A program made the position numbers and the translations under genes. DNA of 6,982 nucleotides, taken from NCBI GenBank assembly GCA_036274055.1, contig DASUGM010000239.1:1-6982 (forward strand), in the 5' to 3' direction. The notes under the pieces are model-generated. The model was not told the origin of the DNA and did not search any database. It saw nothing but the letters and a program-made list of their open reading frames with translations. This document shows, one piece after another, positions 1-5,731 of this stretch. Every line of letters starts with the position of its first letter. The first letter of the stretch is position 1. The DNA comes from DASUGM01 sp036274055. GTDB taxonomy: Bacteria; Acidobacteriota; Vicinamibacteria; Vicinamibacterales; SCN-69-37.

Positions 1-47
1 GGGTGGCTTTTTACGAAAATCGTAAAAAGCCACCCGACGGCTTTTTT
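1..47 (-). terminator. Overlapping hairpins downstream of ligD, probable terminator
   Basis: Bases 1-16 and 20-35 are a perfect 16-bp inverted repeat around an AAA loop. A second stem shares its bases: AAAAAGCC at 24-31 pairs with GGCTTTTT at 39-46 around a 7-base loop. The two stems cannot form together. Read in the ligD direction, the second hairpin is made first and resembles a short A-tract/GCC/GGC/T-tract terminator, beginning 14 bases after the ligD stop codon. The long hairpin follows. Read on the plus strand, the order is reversed and a T6 run (42-47) follows. The element probably ends ligD transcription and may act in both directions, protecting ligD from whatever converges from the left. 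The window starts at its first base, so the repeat could extend further. Confidence 0.7.
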
Positions 48-60
48 CCGCGAACTTGAT

Positions 61-2220
61 TCAGGACAACGATTTTTTCATCACCCGCGCCAGGTCCACC
101 CGCTTACCGGCACGGATGGGGGACCAGAGGTCGCCCAATTCCCGAAATCGAGCCGGCGCCGTTCGAATTGTGTAATCGCGCGGATCCAGTCCGGTGGCGA
201 CTTCCTTCCACGTCAACGGCGTCGACACGCCGGCGTAATCGCTGGCCCGCGCCGAGTACGCCGTCGCCAGTGTCTTGCCGAGGATGTTCTGGAGATAGTC
301 GACGTAGACCGTCGCACGCGGCCGCTTTTTCGTCATTCGCTCGACGGTCGCGATCTTCGGATGCGCCTGGGCGACGATCGTCGCGATCAGCTGACACAGC
401 AGTTGGCCGGTGTCGTACGAAGTGTGCGGCGGCAGCGGAAGATAGATGTGCAGGCCGCGCGCCCCCGACGTCTTCGGCACGCCCGGAATCTGAAAACGAT
501 CGAGCTCGTCCTTGACCCACCGCGCCACGTCGAGCACGCGATCGAAGCCGGCGCCTTCCCCGGGATCGAGGTCGATCGCGACGTAGTCGGCGTCGAGCGG
601 ACTCTGTACCCGCGAAAACCACGGGTCCTGGGAGATCGCCGCCAGTTGCGTCATGTAGAGCAGGGTCGTGAGCGACCCGCCGATCAGCCGGTCGCGCGGA
701 CCTTCGTCCTGATCGATCGGCTCGATGTCGTCCGGCAGCGTCTCGCGGCGCACGCCGGGCGGTGGGTCGTCCGGATGGCGCTGCTGGTAGAACGCGTGGC
801 TCTCGACACCATTGGGAAAGCGCTTCATCACCAGCGGACGATCTTCAATCGCCGGCAGCAGGTACGGCGAAACCTCGACGTAGTACCGGAACAGGTCGCC
901 CTTGGTGATCTTCAACGACGGCCAGAACATCTTCGCCAGGTTGGTGACGCGCAGCCGATCCCCGTTCGGCAGATCGAGGTCGCCGTCCTTGCGCGCGTCT
1001 TCGAGGTCGTGAAGACGCCCGATGAGCCGGGCGAGCTCCGCGGTCGGCGTGACGCCGGCCTTCGCTCGTGTGTTCGCCGCCAAGAGGCCCATTGGACCGC
1101 CCCCGGCCAGGTCCATTGGCCCCACCTCTCGGCGATTCTTCCGGTAGCGGCCGTCGATGCGCACCACCGGCGCCGCCGGCGCGCGCTGATCTTCGCGTCG
1201 CACCGCACCGGCCGGCTTGTCATCGCGCAAACCGAGGTAAACGGGCTGGCGGAGCAGGCTATCGCTCGTCCACTCGGTGAATCGCACCTGCGCGACCAGA
1301 TCGGGCTTCACCCAGTGCGCTTTCTCCATCGTCTTGAACTTGTCGGCGAACGGACTGGCGGCGATCGCGCGCTTCCGCAGCAGCGCGAAGACACGCTCGA
1401 GTTCGTGCTGATCGAAGCCGGTGCCGACCGTCCCCGCCCAGCGCAGCGCGCCGCCATCGTCGTAGTAGCCGAGCAGCAACGCGCCGAAATGCGATCGGCT
1501 TTGCCGCGGCTCGGTCCATCCGCCGACGACGAATTCCTGTTCCTTGAGGAGCTTCATCTTCCGCCACGCCGGCGTCCGGCGGCCGCTGTGATACACGGAC
1601 TGGCCGTCTTTGACGATCAGTCCTTCCCAGCCTTCCTCTTTGGCGCGCGCCAGCAGCGCGCGGCCGTCGTCGGCGACGATTTCGCTCAGCCGGACGGTGC
1701 CGTTCCAGGCCGGCTTCGGCCGGACGCGGTCCTGCAGCTTGAGACGGCGCGCCGCCAGCGGTTGTCCGCGCAGATCGTCGTCGCCGTCGCGCAGCAGGTC
1801 GAACAGGATCAGCGCCGCGGGCTGCTCGACCCGGGCGCGGGCGATGTCCGGCGCCGACGTCAGGTGAATCCGTCCCTGAATATGTTGAAAGCCGAGCGGC
1901 CGTCCCTGACGATCGGTGGCGACGATTTCGCCATCGAGCAGCAGCGGCGCCTTGAGCGTGCGCGCCATTGCCGCGAGGACCTCGACGATCTCGGGGAACT
2001 GCGCCGCCTTCTCGCGCCCGTTCCGCGAGTAGATCGCGACATGCGGCGCGGCGCCCTTTCTTTCTGGCGGCCGCAGGTCGATCAGCGCGCGGATACCGTC
2101 GTACTTCGGCTCGTAGATCATCCCGCGCTGCGAGAGCGGCGGCTCGTCGAGCGCCGCCAGCATCGGGCGGGTGTCGGCAGGGTCTTCGCGCCAGGGCATG
2201 GCGAGATGAGGATAAAGCAC
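61..2220 (-). CDS. ligD: ATP-dependent DNA ligase LigD, ligase-polymerase form
   Basis: This is a 719-residue NHEJ ligase/polymerase that seals double-strand breaks held by Ku. The N-terminal half is a nucleotidyltransferase ligase. Motif I is KYDGIR with the AMP-accepting Lys39, LLLDGEIV at 93-100 is motif III, EGLIVKDG at 199-206 is motif IV, and WRKMK at 219-223 is motif V. An OB-fold follows to about residue 335. Residues about 336-420 are a linker rich in Ala, Gly and Arg. The C-terminal half (about 421-719) is an AEP/PrimPol-type polymerase domain, with metal-binding IDLDPG (Asp550, Asp552), SGARGLH at 585-591 and VDYLQN (Asp641). No 3'-phosphoesterase domain is present. The order Lig-Pol is that of Bacillus LigD (YkoU) rather than Pol-PE-Lig (Mycobacterium) or PE-Lig-Pol (Pseudomonas). 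The chosen start is GTG at 2220; an in-frame stop lies at 2242-2244. No good Shine-Dalgarno precedes it, and ATG at 2199 (residue 8) is an alternative. It is divergent from ku. Confidence 0.97.
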   Translation of the reverse strand: MLYPHLAMPWREDPADTRPMLAALDEPPLSQRGMIYEPKYDGIRALIDLRPPERKGAAPHVAIYSRNGREKAAQFPEIVEVLAAMARTLKAPLLLDGEIVATDRQGRPLGFQHIQGRIHLTSAPDIARARVEQPAALILFDLLRDGDDDLRGQPLAARRLKLQDRVRPKPAWNGTVRLSEIVADDGRALLARAKEEGWEGLIVKDGQSVYHSGRRTPAWRKMKLLKEQEFVVGGWTEPRQSRSHFGALLLGYYDDGGALRWAGTVGTGFDQHELERVFALLRKRAIAASPFADKFKTMEKAHWVKPDLVAQVRFTEWTSDSLLRQPVYLGLRDDKPAGAVRREDQRAPAAPVVRIDGRYRKNRREVGPMDLAGGGPMGLLAANTRAKAGVTPTAELARLIGRLHDLEDARKDGDLDLPNGDRLRVTNLAKMFWPSLKITKGDLFRYYVEVSPYLLPAIEDRPLVMKRFPNGVESHAFYQQRHPDDPPPGVRRETLPDDIEPIDQDEGPRDRLIGGSLTTLLYMTQLAAISQDPWFSRVQSPLDADYVAIDLDPGEGAGFDRVLDVARWVKDELDRFQIPGVPKTSGARGLHIYLPLPPHTSYDTGQLLCQLIATIVAQAHPKIATVERMTKKRPRATVYVDYLQNILGKTLATAYSARASDYAGVSTPLTWKEVATGLDPRDYTIRTAPARFRELGDLWSPIRAGKRVDLARVMKKSLS

Positions 2221-2234
2221 TTGTCGAAAGAGCC

Positions 2235-2268
2235 AGAGCCTCTAACCTTCTCCAAGGTTGAGGGCTCT
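2235..2268 (-). promoter_or_regulatory. Hairpin in the ligD leader
   Basis: Arms 2235-2249 and 2254-2268 form a 15-position stem around a 4-base loop. The outer six pairs (AGAGCC/GGCTCT) and the inner six (AACCTT/AAGGTT) are perfect. The middle three positions are mismatched as DNA, but on the plus-strand RNA two of them become T-G wobbles. The element lies 14 bases upstream of the ligD GTG. In the ligD transcript the loop reads GGAG, the only Shine-Dalgarno-like string nearby, but it is too far from the start to be an ordinary ribosome binding site. No T-run follows on either strand, so it does not look like a simple terminator. It may be a leader hairpin or a regulator site. No clear -10 for ligD was found. 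Confidence 0.5.
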
Positions 2269-2297
2269 TGTGGCCGGTGCTTTTCACTCAGTTTCCC

Positions 2298-2322
2298 GGG
2301 AGTGCACGCCCTCTGCACCCCC
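2298..2322. promoter_or_regulatory. Inverted repeat just upstream of the ku promoter
   Basis: GGGAGTGCA at 2298-2306 and TGCACCCCC at 2314-2322 match as inverted repeats at 8 of 9 positions, with a 7-base spacer. The half-site centres are 16 bp apart. The element ends two bases before the likely ku -35 box, a common place for an activator or repressor site, and it lies between the divergent ligD and ku genes. Binding by a regulator is inference. GC-rich intergenic DNA yields such short repeats by chance fairly often. Confidence 0.3.
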
Positions 2323-2324
2323 GA

Positions 2325-2354
2325 CTGGCATCAGGCTCGGCCCAGACCGATAAT
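2325..2354 (+). promoter_or_regulatory. Probable ku promoter
   Basis: CTGGCA at 2325-2330 matches 4 of 6 bases of TTGACA, and GATAAT at 2349-2354 matches 5 of 6 of TATAAT, with an 18-bp spacer. Transcription would start near 2361, giving a leader of about 14 bases that contains the Shine-Dalgarno GGGAGG (2365-2370), four bases before the ku ATG. The pattern fits a housekeeping sigma factor. Confidence 0.5.
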
Positions 2355-2374
2355 GGTTTTTTACGGGAGGCCGA

Positions 2375-3235
2375 ATGGCCGCGCGTCCAACCTGGAAGGG
2401 TTACCTCAAGATCAGTCTGGTGAACATCCCCGTCCGTGTCTTCCCAGCCACGGACGCGGCTGCCACCATCAGCTTCAACCAGCTCCACAACGTCTGCCGG
2501 TCGCGGATCCAGCAGAAGCGGTGGTGTCCGACCTGCCAGGTCGAAGTGCCCAACACCGATCTCGTCAAAGGCTATGAGTTCGAAAAGGGCAAGTACGTCG
2601 TCCTCGAGGAAGAAGACATCGCCAAGGTCCGGCCCGAGTCGACGCGCGTCATCAATGTCGTCCAGTTTGCCGACGCCAAGGTGATCGATCCGGTCTACGT
2701 CGAACGCCCGTACTATCTCGCGCCGGACGGCCAGGTCGCCGCCGAGGCGTTCGCGGTGATGCGCGAGGGCATGGTGGGGAAGGCCGCGGTCGGCAAGGTC
2801 GCGCTCTACGGGCGCGAGTATCTCGTCGCGATTCAGCCGCGCGAGAACGGGCTGGTGATGTACACGCTGCGGCACGCCAGCGAAGTGCGATCGATGGGCG
2901 CGATTGACGAGCTCAAGACCGTGCCGGCGAAGATCAAGCCGGACGAGGTGAAGCTGGCGCGCGCGGTCATCGGCAATTTCGAGACCGGCGGCGATCTGAC
3001 GCAGTACAAAGACGAGTACCAGACCGAACTGCGCAAGATGATCGACGCCAAGGTCGCCGGCGAGGAAATCGTCGCGCCGGCCGAGGAAGAAGCGCCGAAG
3101 GTCGTCAACCTGATGGAGGCGCTGCGCCAGAGCCTCGAGCGGGTATCGACGACCAAAAAGCGCACCGCCAAGGCCGATGCCAAGCCGGCCAAGGTGGTTG
3201 AACGGATGGTGCCCAGGAAACGGGCCCGAGGGTGA
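2375..3235 (+). CDS. ku: Non-homologous end-joining protein Ku
   Basis: This 286-residue protein is a typical bacterial Ku, a homodimeric ring that threads onto DNA ends and recruits LigD. The conserved N-terminus reads WKGYLKISLVNIPVRVF, followed by the Cys cluster HNVC...RWCPTC (residues about 38-56) and the stretch LVKGYEFEKGKYVVLEEEDI found in most bacterial Ku proteins. Residues up to about 250 form the core beta-barrel and bridge. The C-terminal tail, from about 255 on, is rich in Lys and Arg (for example TTKKRTAKADAKPAK and PRKRARG), like the basic tails that help bacterial Ku bind and slide on DNA. The start ATG has a strong Shine-Dalgarno GGGAGG four bases upstream. The gene is divergent from ligD, its expected functional partner. 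The next plus-strand gene begins 33 bp after its stop. Confidence 0.98.
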   Translation: MAARPTWKGYLKISLVNIPVRVFPATDAAATISFNQLHNVCRSRIQQKRWCPTCQVEVPNTDLVKGYEFEKGKYVVLEEEDIAKVRPESTRVINVVQFADAKVIDPVYVERPYYLAPDGQVAAEAFAVMREGMVGKAAVGKVALYGREYLVAIQPRENGLVMYTLRHASEVRSMGAIDELKTVPAKIKPDEVKLARAVIGNFETGGDLTQYKDEYQTELRKMIDAKVAGEEIVAPAEEEAPKVVNLMEALRQSLERVSTTKKRTAKADAKPAKVVERMVPRKRARG

Positions 3236-3261
3236 CATTGCCCGGCCGCCCGCACTAGCAT
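3232..3261 (+). promoter_or_regulatory. Promoter overlapping the ku stop codon, apparently leaderless
   Basis: GTGACA at 3232-3237 matches 5 of 6 bases of TTGACA and contains the ku stop TGA (3233-3235). TAGCAT at 3256-3261 matches 4 of 6 bases of TATAAT, with an 18-bp spacer. Only seven bases separate the -10 box from the GTG at 3269, so the predicted transcription start coincides with that codon and the mRNA would be leaderless. This gives the small gene its own transcript, independent of ku, and supports GTG 3269 as its start. Confidence 0.45.
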
Positions 3262-3268
3262 CTGAGGG

Positions 3269-3754
3269 GTGGCTGCCAATCAAACGACCGGGTTATCGGG
3301 GCCGACGCGCCCGTTGGGGTCGCCCGAGATCCCCCAGTTTCATCTGCCAGCGGCGGCGGCCAAGGGCGTGTACACGCCAAAGGTCTACGGCGCGGCCCGG
3401 ATTCACTTCGCCGATCGCAAGCGCAAGATCGACGAAACCCGGCGGGTGGCGTTCCTCGTGCCGCTCGACGCCGTGGCGCGCACCCTCGATTGGGACACCG
3501 CGACCGCGACCGACACCACCCCCGACCAGCTGCTGAAAACCGGCGTGCCGGGCCAACCCTACCTGCCGCTGCCGGCCGGGGCGATGGACATCAAGACGTT
3601 CACGCGCTGGGCCAAGGGATTCGACCGCTGGCTCGCGCGAACGCAGCGGTTGGCGGTACCGCCAGGCACCGACACGCCGGACGAGACCAGCATCGGGCCC
3701 AAGCGTGGTGGCGTTTCAGTGGAACTCGTCGCGATTGCGTGGGATCTGGTCTGA
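3269..3754 (+). CDS. Small protein resembling the accessory domain of HerA-like ATPases
   Basis: The gene encodes 161 residues without signal peptide or membrane segment. Visible pieces are a Pro/Gly-rich start, a beta-rich block (YGAARIHFADRKRKIDETRR then VAFLVPL, about residues 40-67), LDWDTA, a block with LPLPAGAMDIKTFTRWAKGF (about 97-116) leading to a helix ending RTQRL, and a C-terminal strand (KRGGVSVELVAIAWDL). From memory, all of these blocks occur in the same order in the region after the ATPase core of large HerA/DUF87/DUF853-type ATP-binding proteins, where a long coiled coil separates RTQRL from the last strand. Here the ATPase is absent and the coiled coil is replaced by about 20 residues. 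The protein is therefore read as a compact stand-alone domain of unknown function. The start is GTG with no proper Shine-Dalgarno, consistent with the leaderless promoter. It lies 33 bp after ku, and its last 39 bp overlap the convergent ATPase gene. It could instead be a decayed gene remnant, but the intact frame and promoter argue against that. Confidence 0.75.
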   Translation: MAANQTTGLSGPTRPLGSPEIPQFHLPAAAAKGVYTPKVYGAARIHFADRKRKIDETRRVAFLVPLDAVARTLDWDTATATDTTPDQLLKTGVPGQPYLPLPAGAMDIKTFTRWAKGFDRWLARTQRLAVPPGTDTPDETSIGPKRGGVSVELVAIAWDLV

Positions 3755-5146
3755 TCCGACGAGCATCTCGTAGAGGATGATCTTGACCTGGTCTTCGGTC
3801 GGGGGCGGCAGCGCCTTGGCGGCGGCCACCGGCAGCGGCGGCGCGGCGGGAAGTTCCGGCAGGCCGGCGTCCGTGGCGAGCACGCCGCGTGCAAACCAGC
3901 CGTAACCGCCCAGCACGACAATCGTTGCCGCCGAGACCACCAACCCGAGCATGCGCATCCGCGGACGCGCCGCCTGACGGTCGGGCATCGGCTCGAACAA
4001 TGGTGTCGGCGCGGGTTCACTCCTCGGCGGTAGCGCCGACGGCGTCGGCGTGAGGACTTCGGGGCGCATCTCGAAGTCGGCGCTGGCGGCCGCCGCGAGC
4101 GCCGGTGCCTCTTCGCCGCGGAGGCGCAACCCCAACGCTTTCACCGGATCGGGCGCGGCGGCCGGCACTTCGGCGATGAACGCGGGCGGGTGCGGGGTGT
4201 GCTCGATCGGGACCGGCGTCCGCTCGATCGGTGTCCGCGGCGCCGACGGCGCCACCAGCACGCCAGGTTTTTCGTAGACGCCGGCCAGCGCCTTGGCGGC
4301 GCGCTTGACCAGGTCGGTGCCGATGCTCATCGCGCCGTCGACGCGACCCTCCTGGAGCGCGCGGTCGCACAGCACGTTGATGCGTCGCGGCACGCCGCGC
4401 GACAGCTCGGCGATCAACTTCGTGCTTTCCGGCGGGAATCGCACGGCATCCGTGCCGCCCGCCACCTCCAGCCGGTGTTGAATGTAGGCCTCGACTTCAT
4501 CGGGCGAGAGCGGCGCGAGCGCGACGCGGCGCGTAATCCGCTCATTGAGCGCGAAGATCGGCTCGGCCTTCAGCGTGTTCAACAGCGCCGGCTGGCCGCA
4601 CAACACGATCTGCGCGAGCCGCTGGCCGTTGTGCTCGAGCGCGGTCAGCATGCGGATTTGATCGAGAACCTGCGCCGACAGCGACTGCGCTTCGTCGACG
4701 ATGACCACCGCGTGCGCGCTGAGCGGCAGGAGCGAGGCGAGGAAGCCCTCGAGCATGTCGAGCAGTCGCGGCGTATCCGCGGTCGCGAGCGTGCCCCGAC
4801 GCAGTTCCTCGTGCGAGACCAGGCCGAAATCGCGGAGGATGACGCGGAAGATCTCGGCGCCGGCCATGTACGGATTGAGGACCATCGCCGCAAACGTGCG
4901 GTCGCCGAGCGATTCGACGACCGCCCGGCACAACGTGGTCTTGCCGGTTCCGGTTTCGCCGGTCAACAGCAGCAGGCCTTCGCGACGGCGCAGGCCGCTC
5001 TGCAACTCGGTGAAGGCGCGCTGGTGCGACGTGCTCAGGTAGAAAAACCTGGGATCGGTGGTGATCGCGAATGGCTGTTCTTTGAGGCCGTAGAAGGCCT
5101 CGTAGATGGGATCTGCCAACGCGTCGAGCGAAGGCAACGGTTGCAC
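3716..5146 (-). CDS. ExeA/GspA-like AAA ATPase with a C-terminal membrane anchor
   Basis: This 476-residue protein belongs to the ExeA/GspA and XrtA-associated ATPase group. The N-terminus contains YEAFYGLKEQPFAITTDPRF and YLSTSHQRAF. Walker A is GETGTGKTT (63-71), Walker B VVIVDEAQ (147-154), a CGQP segment lies at 183-186, and the Arg-rich NERITRRV is at 201-208. After the ATPase (about 1-290) comes a Pro/Ala-rich linker (292-396), one transmembrane helix (about 399-418, MLGLVVSAATIVVLGGYGWF), a second Pro/Ala stretch and a short tail ending at 476. The topology suggests a cytoplasmic ATPase tethered to the inner membrane. Unlike Aeromonas ExeA it has no visible periplasmic peptidoglycan-binding domain, and no secretion or exosortase genes lie next to it. 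The start is GTG at 5146, supported by a TATAAT box six bases upstream. Homologues usually begin near YEAFYGL, so about 14 residues are extra. The exact substrate system is not known. Confidence 0.9.
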   Translation of the reverse strand: MQPLPSLDALADPIYEAFYGLKEQPFAITTDPRFFYLSTSHQRAFTELQSGLRRREGLLLLTGETGTGKTTLCRAVVESLGDRTFAAMVLNPYMAGAEIFRVILRDFGLVSHEELRRGTLATADTPRLLDMLEGFLASLLPLSAHAVVIVDEAQSLSAQVLDQIRMLTALEHNGQRLAQIVLCGQPALLNTLKAEPIFALNERITRRVALAPLSPDEVEAYIQHRLEVAGGTDAVRFPPESTKLIAELSRGVPRRINVLCDRALQEGRVDGAMSIGTDLVKRAAKALAGVYEKPGVLVAPSAPRTPIERTPVPIEHTPHPPAFIAEVPAAAPDPVKALGLRLRGEEAPALAAAASADFEMRPEVLTPTPSALPPRSEPAPTPLFEPMPDRQAARPRMRMLGLVVSAATIVVLGGYGWFARGVLATDAGLPELPAAPPLPVAAAKALPPPTEDQVKIILYEMLVGSDQIPRNRDEFH

Positions 5147-5152
5147 GGGGGG

Positions 5153-5164
5153 ATTATAGTACTA
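5153..5164 (-). promoter_or_regulatory. TATAAT box directly before the ATPase gene, leaderless start
   Basis: On the minus strand a perfect TATAAT (5158-5153) is followed by six C residues and then the GTG start at 5146. A -10 box this close places transcription initiation at or next to the start codon, so a leaderless mRNA is expected; no Shine-Dalgarno exists between them. No convincing -35 is seen at 16-19 bp. The upstream edge of the box overlaps the 8-bp palindrome TAGTACTA (5157-5164), a possible operator half. On the plus strand the same bases read TATAGT (5155-5160). Confidence 0.5.
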
Positions 5165-5166
5165 AC

Positions 5167-5343
5167 CCGTGCGCCATGCGATGTGCGCCATTGCGACGTG
5201 CGTGTGCTCCGTGCGACTCTCGGCGAGGCGCAGGCTTGTCCGGGCGGCCGGCCGACCCGTAGGTGACGGCGTCAATTCGATGTTCGAAGAGAGACGCACT
5301 TTGCACGCGCACCGCGCACGGCGCATCGGCGCACCCCGCACGG
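5167..5343. repeat. GTGCG-rich imperfect inverted repeat
   Basis: Bases 5167-5221 and 5289-5343 are inverted copies, 55 bases each, that align without gaps at 36 of 55 positions by hand count. The match is best at the inner ends, where 10 of 11 bases match (GTGCGACTCTC against the complement of 5289-5299). The left arm is itself a degenerate tandem array with GTGCG at 5169, 5183, 5198 and 5211. The loop is 67 bases. No coding sequence is credible here; open frames on both strands have repetitive Arg/Ala-rich translations. It occupies the gap between the ATPase gene and the small membrane protein gene. Confidence 0.45.
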
Positions 5344-5356
5344 AGCGGGCCTGGCG

Positions 5357-5656
5357 GTGACCGGTCGAGCCAGGCCCTCCACGGCCTCCTTCATTTTTCG
5401 CAGCGCCGTGATGTGGCTGGTGATGACGGTCATCCTCGTCGTCGTGCCCGATACGCTGGAGCGATGGATGCGCCTCGAGGTCGCGCGCGTGATTGGCTGG
5501 GCGGTGGCGTGCGGCGTATGGGTGGTCGCCATCGAGGCCGAGTGGAAGGCGCGGTTCGGCCCGTTCGTGCGCTTCCTGCTCCAACTGATTCTGTGGGTCA
5601 GCGCCGCGCTGCTGGCCAGCTGGATCAGCGACCAATTCCGCGTCCGCGCGCTGTAA
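5357..5656 (+). CDS. Small membrane protein of unknown function, three predicted helices
   Basis: The gene encodes 99 residues, mostly hydrophobic. Three likely membrane segments lie at about 17-31 (AVMWLVMTVILVVVP), 45-60 (VIGWAVACGVWVVAI) and 72-90 (VRFLLQLILWVSAALLASWI). Short charged loops sit between them (DTLERWMRLEVAR, EAEWKARFG), and the tail ends with SDQFRVRAL. The family is not recognised. The start is GTG at 5357, with GGAG at 5342-5345 eleven bases upstream as a weak ribosome binding site; GTG 5408 and ATG 5411 are internal alternatives that would begin inside the first helix. The regular hydrophobic pattern, with acidic and basic residues confined to loops, favours this frame over the Arg/His-rich frames on the other strand. 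A GC hairpin begins nine bases after the stop. Confidence 0.65.
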   Translation: MTGRARPSTASFIFRSAVMWLVMTVILVVVPDTLERWMRLEVARVIGWAVACGVWVVAIEAEWKARFGPFVRFLLQLILWVSAALLASWISDQFRVRAL

Positions 5657-5664
5657 TCCGGTCC

Positions 5665-5704
5665 GGGGGGACGGGGGCTTCGCGCGAGCGACCCCCGTCC
5701 CCCC
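5665..5704. terminator. Perfect 13-bp GC hairpin, terminator-like but without a T-tract
   Basis: GGGGGGACGGGGG at 5665-5677 and CCCCCGTCCCCCC at 5692-5704 are perfect inverted repeats around a 14-base loop that contains the palindrome TCGCGCGA. The hairpin sits nine bases after the membrane protein stop and 27 bases before the tRNA, so it would insulate the two transcripts. No T-run follows on either strand, so it is not a classic intrinsic terminator; it may stabilise the mRNA 3' end or be a genomic repeat. Confidence 0.55.
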
Positions 5705-5731
5705 ATCTGATCTAAACTAACAAGTTCATGC

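Noticed and set aside
361..2577. 738-codon plus-strand open frame across ligD into ku
   Set aside because: It is antisense to the clear ligD reading frame and has an Arg/Val-rich shadow translation with no recognisable motif. It arises from GC-rich codon bias.
2288..3283. 331-codon minus-strand open frame opposite ku
   Set aside because: Ku on the other strand is unmistakable; this frame is its complement shadow with His/Asp/Arg-rich content and no domain.
4190..5266. 358-codon plus-strand open frame opposite the ATPase gene
   Set aside because: It mirrors the ATPase frame with Walker motifs; the translation is Arg/His-rich and has no family signature.
5169..5360. 63-codon plus-strand frame after TATAGT
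   Set aside because: The -10-like box is eight bases before GTG, but the frame lies wholly within the GTGCG repeat and is Arg/Ala-rich with no features.
5162..5635. Minus-strand frames opposite the small membrane protein
   Set aside because: His/Asp/Arg-rich low-complexity translations; the plus-strand frame has regular membrane helices and an upstream GGAG.
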